64,000 bases of DNA from Aporrectodea caliginosa. Taxonomy: Eukaryota > Annelida > Clitellata > Crassiclitellata > Lumbricidae. Every line of letters starts with the position of its first letter. The stretch's first letter is position 1. Location of the stretch: the NCBI GenBank assembly GCA_020284085.1, contig JACEVL010000004.1, positions 1,363,807 through 1,427,806 on the forward strand, given 5' to 3'. Below are positions 55,560 through 64,000 of this stretch, piece by piece. The notes beneath the pieces were generated by a model, which saw nothing but the letters and a program-made list of their open reading frames with translations, made no database searches and was not told where the DNA came from. The translations under genes were made by a program, and so were the position numbers.

Positions 55560-55925
55560 AGTTTAGGCTGCTAAGTTATTCTGTATCGTCAAATGAAAAT
55601 AGAAGCCGGATTGAGTAAAATAATTCTTTCCGCGAGTGGAAGCTGGACCCATGAGAATATTTCTTTGCCTAAATAAAAATTCCATCGATGAGAGATATTC
55701 TTTCGTTAAATAGAAGTTGGGTAATTTTTTCGTGAAATGGAAGCTGGATTGATTAAAAAAATGTCTTCGCGAAATGGAATCGGGATTGACGATGCTTATC
55801 GTGGACATAAGTAGACTGCTTACTTACCGACGTGAAGTGCGGCATTGAAGACATTCAAATAATTTACCAACCTAAACTACGGGATAACCCAATTTCTTTT
55901 TATCAATCCAGCTTTTTCAATATAA
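55560..55925. repeat. AATCCAGCTTC-family copy, right-arm type
   Basis: Colinear with 60720-61005: AGAAGCCGGATTGA, GGAAGCTGGACCCATGAGAA, AATAGAAGTTGG, ATTGACGATGCTTATCGTGG and ACATTCAAATAATTTACCAA. Confidence 0.85.
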
Positions 55926-55933
55926 AATAATTT

Positions 55934-56948
55934 GGCATTCTATTAGTTTCCCGGACCGCAACCTACCACCACTTACGGGTAATATAGAGTGTCTTTGGTC
56001 CAACCGTTGTACTTCGCTCTGATTGGTCGACTTAAATAGCACATGGAGTATCACTTACCGGGAGATTCTAACCGTTCTGGTACTTGTCCGTTTCACGACC
56101 CCAAAATGACTTTCATGATAACTGTAATGAATCCAGCTTCTATTTAAGCAAAATTCGTTTCATCAATCCCACTTCTACTTAGCCTCAAATTATTTTCATC
56201 AATCCCAATTCTATTTAGCAAGAATTCGGTAATCCTGGCACTGGCGGTCCCAAATTATTCAATGAAAGAAGTCGACAAAGTTATTTGATATTGTCACTTT
56301 AAAATGGAAGCTGGATTGATGAAAAAACTTTATCGCTAAATCGAAGCTGGATTGATGAAAAACCTCTTTCCCTAAATGGAAGTGGGATTGATTAAAACAT
56401 TCCTGTGTTGAAATAGAAGCTGGATTGATTAAAATAATTTCTTCCGTAAATACAAACTGGATACCAAGCCGGTAGCATGGATGAAACTAACTTTCTATTC
56501 AATAGAAGCTGGATGAAAATAATGTTTTCAGTAGTTAGAAGCTGGATTCGTGAGAATATATAGCACGTTTCAGCGAAACTATAAGAAAGCGGCGGCCTCT
56601 GTTGATTTCTTTCATTGAATAATTTGGGACCGCCAGTGCCAGGATTACCAAGAATTCTTTATTCTTTTCGTCAATCCAACTTCTTTATCTACCAACGCTG
56701 ACTCGCCATGCAGTGGCGAGTCATTTACGATGCTAAACTGCACGCTTTTTTTCATAAATCCAGCTTCTATTTTACCTAGTAACTAGTTTCATCAATCCAA
56801 CTTCGATTTCGGCAAACATAAGACACAATGCCCTCTTTGTGATATTGTCCGTGCTAATTTTAGGTCAACCAATCACAGCGTACGAGGCCGCCATATAAAC
56901 ATTCGGGAGGTGGCGGTAGGTTGCGGTCCGGGAAACTAATAGAATGCC
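55934..56948. mobile_element. MITE (outer), GGCATTCTATTAGTTTCCCG TIRs
   Basis: Terminal inverted repeats of about 37 bp (continuing GACCGCAACCTACC) are flanked by a perfect 8-bp duplication AATAATTT (55926-55933 and 56949-56956). It is inserted into the ATAAAATAATTT end module of the AATCCAGCTTC family, and itself carries AATCCAGCTTC words. Confidence 0.92.
56228..56649. mobile_element. MITE (inner), GGTAATCCTGGCACTGGCGG TIRs
   Basis: Inverted arms of about 43 bp (56228-56270 and 56607-56649) with a perfect 8-bp duplication AAGAATTC (56220-56227 and 56650-56657). The interior is an inverted-orientation array of GAAGCTGGATTGATGAAAAA words. Confidence 0.93.
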
Positions 56949-57149
56949 AATAATTTAGCAACGTAAACTACGACTTTACCTTATCTGCTATTAGTTTTAA
57001 CTTCTATATCTGTTTCCCTTTCTTAGTAGGTGGTTTTAAATGTTTTAATGGGCTTTCGTTCGGTTTCTGTGGCTGTCGGACATTTGTTTTCACTGTATGT
57101 AACGTGGCCGTTCCAGCGAAAATCTACATTCGCAATAGAAATGGAGAAT

Positions 57150-59735
57150 TTCCTTAACCCTTATCGACATCTAGCGAATAGGTAAAATCGAACCTACTTA
57201 TTTCCCTGTAAATAATTATTTATTCTTCTAAAAAAATTCCTAACCGTTAGAGGCGTACTATAAACTACAATTTATTTAAATTAGGTAAATTAGTTCATTA
57301 GCTGTTTTGATTAAGCGCCTGAATAAGCTGGTTCCCGCGACTTCGCTTTTCTAGGCGCTCTAGAAATATCGACTTTACGAGTATGATTACTATAAAACAT
57401 TTAATTGAGATTAGTACAATTCGCTAGATGTCGATAAGGGTACAGTAAGTTTTTCATTTGTGTTGCTTTCTAAGTTATTACTTTTTGCTTCCACGTCTGT
57501 TCCTCTTTCTTACCAGGTGGTTTAGAGCTTTTTATGGGTTTTCGTTTAGTTTGGGCCGTCTTTCGGACATTTTTTTCGCAGTATATGTAACATGGCCGTT
57601 CCGATTTAAATGTACATCTGCAATAGAAATGGAAACTTACTTTACCCTTATCGACATCTAGCGAATCGGATAAATCTAATGTACTAATTTCTCTGTAAAG
57701 AATTTTACTTCCTTCGCGATGATTAGTCATCTGTTGATTGTCGCAATCAACTGTCTGCCGTCTATTGAAAATGACAAATTATAAACTGCCTATACCCAAC
57801 ATTACACCGTTTCTGACGTTAGAGACGTACTATAAACATTTGTCATCCAATTCGCCAGATGTCGACAAGGGCACAGTAAGTTTTTCATTTCTGTTGCTTT
57901 CTAAGTTATTACTTTTTACTTCCACGTCTGTTCCTCTTTCTTACCAGGTCGTTTAGAGTTTTTTTTATGGGTTTTCGTTTAGTTTGGGCCGTCTTTCGGA
58001 CATTTATTTCACAGTATGTAAAATGGCCGCGTTCCGATGAAAATCTACATGTGCAATACAAATGGAAACTTACTTTACCCTTATCGACATCTAGCGAATC
58101 GGATAAATTTAACCTACCTATTTCCCTGTCAATAATTTTACTTTCTTCCCGATGCCTAACGTGATTCGTCATCTGTTGACTGTCGCAATAAACTGTCTGC
58201 CGTCTATTGAAAATGACAAATTATAGACTGCCTATACCCAACATTACACCGTTTCTGACGTTAGAGACGTACTATAAACATTTTTCATCCAATTCGCTAG
58301 ATGTCAACAAGGGCACAGTATGTTTTTCATTTCTATTGCTTTCTAAGTTATTACTTTTTACTTCCACGTCTGTTCCTCTTTCTTACCATGTGGTTTAGAG
58401 TTTTTTATGGGTTTTCGTTTAGTTTGGGTCGTCTTCCGGACATTTTTTTCGCAGTATATGTAACATGGCCGTTCCGATTTAAATGTACATCTGCAATAGA
58501 AATGGAAACTTACTTTACCCTTATCGACATATAGCGAATCGGATAAATCTAATGTACTAATTTCTCTGTAAAGAATTTTACTTCCTTCGCGATGATTAGT
58601 CATCTGTTGATTGTCGCAATCAACTGTCTGCCGTCTATTGAAAATGACAAATTATAAACTGCCTATACCCAACATTACACCGTTTCTGACGTTAGAGACG
58701 TACTATAAACATTTGTCATCCAATTCGCTAGATGTCGACAAGGGCACAGTAAGTTTTTCATTTCTGTTGCTTTCTAAGTTATTACTTTTTACTTCCACGT
58801 CTGTTCCTCTTTCTTACCAGGTGGTTTAGAGTTTTTTTAAGGGTTTTCGTTTAGTTTGGGCCGTCTTTCGGACATTTATTTCACAGTATGTAAAATGGCC
58901 GCGTTACGATGAAAATGTACATGTGCAATAGAAATGGAAACTTACTTTACCCTTATCGACATCTAGCGAATCGGATAAATCTAATGTACCTATTTCCCTG
59001 TAAAGAATTTTACTTTCTTCGCGATGATTAGTCATCTGTTGATTGGCGCAATAAACTGTCTGCCGTCTATTGAAAATGACAAATTATAGACTGCCTATAC
59101 CCAACATTACACCGTTTCTGACGTTTGAGACGTACTATATAATAATAATATAATAATATCGAGTTTACGATTACGATTTACTATAAACATTTTTCATCCA
59201 ATTCGCTAGATGTCGACAAGGGCACAGTAAGTTTTTCATTTCTATTGCTTTCTAAGGTATTACTTTTTACTTCCATGTCCGTTCCTCTTTCTTACCAGGT
59301 GGTTTACAGTTTTTTATGGGTTTTCGTTTAGTTTGGGCCGTCTTTCGGACAGTTATTTCGCAGTATAATTATGTAACATGGCCGTTCCGTTAAAAATTTA
59401 CATCTGCAATAGAAATGGATATCTACTAGCGAATCGGTTAAATCGAATCTACCTATTTCCCTGTAAAGAATTTTACTTTCTTTGCGATGATTAGTCATCT
59501 GTTGATTGTCGCAATAAACTATAGGAGGACTGTCTGCCGTCTGTTGAAAATGACAAATTATAGACTGCCATCTGTTGATTGCAAGCCCCTCGGATGACGT
59601 CAGATGCCTTCCATCTTGCAAGTAGACTTTGTAGGAGCGCCTCGTGTGGAGTAGATTGAATAAATACGCGAAATGACCGAAATAGAAACAAAATATAAGT
59701 CTAAACGTTGTAAAAAAAATTTGTACAGTTGGATG
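57150..59735. repeat. 435-bp satellite array built of fold-back units
   Basis: About five units. TCGACATCTAGCG recurs at 57651, 58084, 58524 and 58955 (spacing about 431-440) and its inverse GCTAGATGTCGA at about 57423, 57856, 58297, 58731 and 59206. Each unit contains an inverted pair (TTCGCTAGATGTCGATAAGG ... CCTTATCGACATCTAGCGAA) around about 170 bp, plus a spacer with CATCTGTTGATTGTCGCAAT and CCCAACATTACACCGTTTCT. Frames of 60-90 codons across it are repeat artefacts. Confidence 0.95.
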
Positions 59736-60260
59736 CATTAATGTGGCAAATCTAGAACCAAGAATGACAGGAATAACTCTCCATGCGTGAGTATTAACAG
59801 TTTTAATTGCATACCGTACTTAGTACGCTAGATTTATAAAAATCTCCATTAGTACCTTAGAAAAATTACGTAGAAAATCACTGTAACTCACTGAAAACTC
59901 TGGAATCAGTGGAAACGCAGAAGTTCAAATTTCAAAGCCATCCGAGGTTCTTGACATCTCATACAGTTGAAATTACTGGGCTCTTACAAGATTCTTGACT
60001 TTGCACCACAGTAGAAATATCCGGTATCTGACCGTATCTCTCAAGCTCATTTCAGTTCAACTGAAAAACTTTTGAACGCCCACGGTGTCTTAATGTCAAA
60101 TGCAAGTTCCAAAAACTCGTCCACTTGCAGCAAGATGCAGTAACAAATTTCATTCACGACTTCTTGCTTCGGTAGAAATATCCAGGATATATTCAGTCAC
60201 TTCTCAGTTCAGCTGAAAAACTTTTGAACGCCCACAATGTCTTAATGTCAAGCATATATT
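59736..60260. other. No gene recognised; short direct repeat
   Basis: Two blocks with TTTCAGTTCAACTGAAAAACTTTTGAACGCCCAC and CTTAATGTCAA lie near 60050 and 60210 (the run is given across positions, about 45 bp each). Otherwise unique DNA. Confidence 0.5.
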
Positions 60261-60956
60261 CATGTTGGTAAGTAAGCAATCTACCTATGTCCATGATAAC
60301 TATCGTCAATCGCGCTTCCATTTCATCGAAAATTTGTTTTAATCAATCCAGCTTCCATTTCATGAAAAAAATTAGCCAACTTCTATTTAACCCAAAAAAT
60401 ATTTTTCATCAATGAAACTTTTATTTAAGCAAAGAACTATTCTCATGGGTCCAGCTTCTACTTACGGAAACAATTATTTTAATCATTCCAGCTTCTATTG
60501 CTTCAAAAACATAGTTTCATCAATCCAGCTTCTATTTACTGTAAAAATTATTTCGATCAATCCAACTTCTATTTAAAGACAGAAATGGTTTCATCAATCC
60601 CACTTCGAGTTAGTGAAACAATTTTTTTCCTTAGTCCAGCTTCCATTTTAATTTGACGATATAAAATAATTTACCAACCTAAACTACGGGATTACCGATG
60701 AAACTATGTTTTTGAAGCAATAGAAGCTGGAATGATTAAAATAATTGTTTCCGTAAGTAGAAGCTGGACCCATGAGAATAGTTCTTTGCTTAAATAAAAG
60801 TTTCATTGATGAAAAATATTTTTGGGTTAAATAGAAGTTGGCTAATTTTTTTCATGAAATGGAAGCTGGATTGATTAAAACAAATTTTCGATGAAATGGA
60901 AGCGCGATTGACGATAGTTATCATGGACATAGGTAGATTGCTTACTTACCAACATG
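60261..60956. repeat. Large hairpin of AATCCAGCTTC repeats
   Basis: Left arm 60261-60521 (from CATGTTGGTAAGTAAGCAAT) and right arm 60697-60956 (to TTACTTACCAACATG) are near-perfect inverted copies of about 260 bp, with a loop of about 175 bp. Partial copies of one arm lie at 22.5 and 55.6 kb. Confidence 0.93.
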
Positions 60957-61011
60957 AAGTTCGGTATTGAAGATATTCAAATAATTTACCAACCTAAACT
61001 ACGGGATTACC

Positions 61012-61194
61012 GTTTCATCAATCCAGCTTCTATTTACTGTAAAAATTATTTCGATCAATCCAACTTCTATTTAAAGACAGAAATGGTTTCATCAATCCCA
61101 CTTCGAGTTAGTGAAACAATTTTTTTCCTTAGTCCAGCTTCCATTTTAATTTGACGATATAAAATAATTTACCAACCTAAACTACGGGATTACC
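61012..61194. repeat. 183-bp direct copy of the hairpin loop
   Basis: Positions 60514-60696 and 61012-61194 look identical, from GTTTCATCAATCCAGC to AAACTACGGGATTACC, offset 498 bp. The second copy ends 10 bp before the TATA box of the next gene. Confidence 0.95.
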
Positions 61195-61203
61195 TGTTCG
61201 CGC

Positions 61204-61211
61204 TATAAAAG
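61204..61211 (+). promoter_or_regulatory. TATA box of the 61.9-kb gene
   Basis: CGCTATAAAAGTCG, followed by TGACGTAA at 61220-61227 and GC-richer DNA. A start site near 61235 is expected. The coding start is about 700 bp further on, so a 5'UTR intron is likely (acceptor TTTTATTTAG at 61930). Confidence 0.55.
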
Positions 61212-61940
61212 TCGTTGCATGACGTAATTTAGAAGTCGTCCTGATCGCAGCGTCCTTTTCGGTGTAGTGGTTGTAAAAAAGAAAAACTCATTTGAAAACT
61301 CTAATTAAATGGTTTTATAATAGAGTTAGTATTAATATGCAGTTTATTTTTGATGATTAATAGAGCTTATTCTTCTGTGCTTATTATGTAGGCTCAGAAA
61401 CTGCCACGGTCATGAAATATATTTAAATTGTTAATAACGACTGCATTGAAATTTGTTTTGCATCGCTATGAAGTTTTGATTTTTCTTGAAGTGAAAGGAA
61501 ATCGATTTCTATTAATTTTGTTTTAGCGCTAATTTTCACATTTCAGGGCTGTTGCATAGGTTTATATGCATAATTTTATAGCCTACTATGGACTAAGAAT
61601 TTGTAGGTGTGCTTGATCTATGCGACGAAATTTGAAAATTGTATTTTGTTTTACGGCTTTAGGCGTTGCAGCTTTGGCGTTACGTAGCGTATAAGCGCCA
61701 AAAAGCCATAACTGTTGAATGTAACGCTCAGCGTGCATATTTTGTGGTCAAACATTTAGCTATTGTTTGGTGCAACTGCGTGCAAGCTGCTTTAAATTCG
61801 GAATTCAACCCTTGCAACACATATAATTTGTTCTCTATGTCAAACAACTATAGCATACCTTTGAAAATATTCATTTTGCCCAGGAATGCATCTCCTACAA
61901 AGTGTGTTTGTTGGTCTGTGTTTTATTTAGTCTAGTAAGC

Positions 61941-63569
61941 ATGAATTCTGAACGTGGAGCAAAGTCCAGTCTGGAGTCACGGATTGTTGCCGCTTGTCAC
62001 AGTAGTTTCAGCTTTAATTCTCAGTTGAAAGTGAAGGCACTAGTTGCAGTTACGGCTGACGAGTCTGAGACCACCTTTGTGGATATTGATAAGACCATCT
62101 CTCGTGATGATCATGGAAAACTGGATGTTGGTCCACGGAATGATTTACAGCAGTGGAAAAAGTCGCAAAACGAACAGGTGACCGTGTCATGGCAAAACCA
62201 GTGGCTGCAGCAGCAACAGCCGCGTATGCTTGGTGAAGTAAAATCTCTTCGGGCATCAGTTCCGTCACCATCCTATCGGATGCCACAGATGCCAGCCAGA
62301 GTTCGAATGATGGCACCACCAATGCAATCCCCAAGGATGTCCAGTGTACGAATGCTGCAGCCGTGTGTACAACAGTTGGTTGTGAGACTCAGGAAAATTC
62401 CTAGTCATCTGGATGCGACGCAAAGCATTGCCTTGGCAGCGCTCTCTGCTGCCAAATCCATACCGACCCAAGAGAGGCTTGCAATCGCAGGAAACAATGA
62501 AAGTGGGGCTGAAGGAATAGCAAGAGATCGTTTCTTGCCATCTGGGAGAGAGAATGAGAACAGTAGTAATCAGATGAATAATTTGTCTCATTCATTGGCG
62601 GTTGCACAGTTACATAACCAGACCTCATTGCCTGCTGTTGCTAACAAGAACAAAAGGAAAACTGCAAACCAGCACAACCTGTTTGTGTGTTCTGGTGGGG
62701 ATAATGAAAACTCCCTAGAGCCATGGAAAAAGATCCCCAAACTGCCAAGTGGGCAGAAAGCAAAGAAGGCCATAAAGGAACATTCAGAGGGGAGCAAGAG
62801 GAGGAAGAAATGAAGGAGATGGATGAAGATAAGAATTGTAAACCAGAGTCATGGAAAAAGGTATCATAAAACCAATTCAAGATTAAACTGTACATTTGTG
62901 GTATATAGAATAATGTCTCTACACTTAACACAATGTCCTGTGTAGTTGTCATTTTGTCATTTTGTTTAGCGTGTTTGTTCTGTTTTGTTTGCCAATTTTC
63001 TCATCCTCTTCTTCTTTCTCCTCCTTCTTGTCCTCCTCCTCCTCTCCCTCCTCCTCCTCCTCCTCCTCCTCCTCCTCCTCCTCTGGATGTTCCACTGCAG
63101 CCTTCTTTATGAAGAGAACTACCATAGTGCTCAAAGTGTCTGGGAATAGTCTGTAAAGTAACAAATTGGTTAAAATACGGATAATGCTGATGATAATTTG
63201 GCTGCCGTAGTATTTCAACTCGGCTGAGGATGAAGAAATGGCAGCATGTCCCAGAAATTAGTGTAAAGCCTCAGACTCTGTCCCTCAATTTTCAGATGTG
63301 GTGTGCCATTGCCAATATGCTACATAGGTCAGTTAAAGATAATTCAGACAACAGTTTCTCAGTTTCAAATTGTTTTACCAAGTCCTTTTATTCTGAATGA
63401 TGTTTAACTTATTGTTTATATCTTTTTGTTTTTTCAGAAAGTGGAACATATGGATGAAGCAATGATGCAAAAGCTAGAGAAAGTGGTAGACAATGCATCT
63501 TTTTGGAACACTTTTGTTTCCAAGGGCACTGGCAAGAAAAAGGCAGCTGCAAAACAGGCCAAGTCGTAA
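61941..63569 (+). CDS. Unrecognised gene, basic/low-complexity protein, at least 2 exons
   Basis: First ATG at 61941 (MNSERGAKSS) follows an acceptor at 61930. A frame runs to a TGA at 62813 and ends in a basic KRRKK tail. A second reading frame, two bases on, runs from about 62740 through EQEEEEMKEMDEDKN to a donor AAG/GTATCA at 62860/62861 and splices in phase 0 to a final exon 63438-63569 (KVEHMDEAMMQKLEKVV ... basic KKKAAAKQAKS, TAA). How the two frames connect is not resolved: a 1-2-base indel, a tiny intron or two isoforms are possible. Around 62215-62400 another frame has a more natural Ser/Thr/Asn composition than the long frame, which also hints at indels. A repeated EPWKK/ESWKK motif is visible. 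No domain recognised; the basic tail suggests a nuclear protein. Confidence 0.5.
62861..63437. other. Intron of the 61.9-kb gene with (TCC)n
   Basis: Donor GTATCA and acceptor TTTGTTTTTTCAG. It contains a TCC microsatellite at about 63030-63083 within a pyrimidine-rich stretch. Confidence 0.65.
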
Positions 63570-64000
63570 TTATTTGGTCCTTGCAGTGGACTGTTGATCT
63601 GCAGACTGCAGTTATTGTATAAACATTTTTGTTTTGTTTTTTGATCCCTATGGAACAAGTAGATATTACAATTTCAGAACAGCTCATAATATTGAATTTT
63701 TTAAAAATATTTTGAAAGATTTATTCTTTTATCTCAGCATTTTTAATATTAAAATTTTTAAATGATGGGTCTGCGTAAGTGTTCTGTTTATTTTAGAGAA
63801 ATTGAGTTCACTTTTTTGATTTCTGGCCACTCACATTGAATTCACTTAATCTGATGTGTTGGTATCATTTCTTAAATACTTTCATAGGTTCTTTTATGAA
63901 AAGTTTATGTTCATTTATCAATATATTGATTTTATTACACTGTTTATTAGACAGCGTTTACATAAAATTAATTTTGTTTTGTTAGAAGGTGGCACATAGG
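63570..64000 (+). other. 3' flank/UTR of the 61.9-kb gene
   Basis: T-rich sequence without a canonical AATAAA before 63990; ATTAAA occurs near 63748 and could serve. The window ends here. Confidence 0.4.

Noticed and set aside
57458..58829. Repeated frames of 60-90 codons
   Set aside because: All recur once per 435-bp satellite unit and have no motif.

Overview
This is eukaryotic DNA. It has intron-split genes with GT/AG splice sites, microsatellites, tRNA-derived SINEs and a very dense load of LINE, LTR and DNA transposons. The frequent TAGGCCTA-like words, the SINE tails ending in GCGCTATATAA and the gene content suggest a marine invertebrate, perhaps an echinoderm or hemichordate. That is inference; nothing here fixes the species. 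No prokaryotic signal is seen.

Host genes. Three genes on the minus strand occupy the first 20 kb. (1) 299-4687 is a complete five-exon secreted protein of the isochorismatase/nicotinamidase family, assembled from exons with matching splice phases. Two of its three expected catalytic residues are substituted. (2) 7714-10699 holds the first two coding exons of a peptidase M2 (angiotensin-converting-enzyme-like) gene with a signal peptide and a TATA box; no later exons are visible. (3) 15586-19744 is a small secreted protein with two EGF domains. A plus-strand gene of unknown function starts near 61.9 kb behind a good TATA box.

Mobile DNA. From 20 to 61 kb the window is mostly transposons nested in transposons. 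At 28-40 kb a LINE is cut by a hAT-like end and a MULE (FLYWCH zinc finger plus transposase, TIRs of about 140 bp). The MULE is interrupted by an 8.5-kb Ty3/gypsy-type LTR retroelement (29878-38366) with near-identical LTRs, one long gag-pol frame and an extra downstream ORF carrying a C2H2 finger, a SUMO-interaction-like motif and an acidic tail. At 42.3-44.5 kb one hAT element sits inside another. At 46-53 kb a decayed P-element-like transposase region is interrupted by a hAT-like element with a perfect 8-bp target duplication. At 55.9-56.9 kb a MITE sits inside a MITE.

Repeats. Notable arrays are a 27-bp minisatellite (21.3-22.0 kb), a roughly 435-bp satellite made of fold-back units (57-59.7 kb), a scattered family built on AATCCAGCTTC words, one copy of which is a large hairpin (60.3-61.0 kb), and several hAT elements whose subterminal DNA is a family-specific array of short words.
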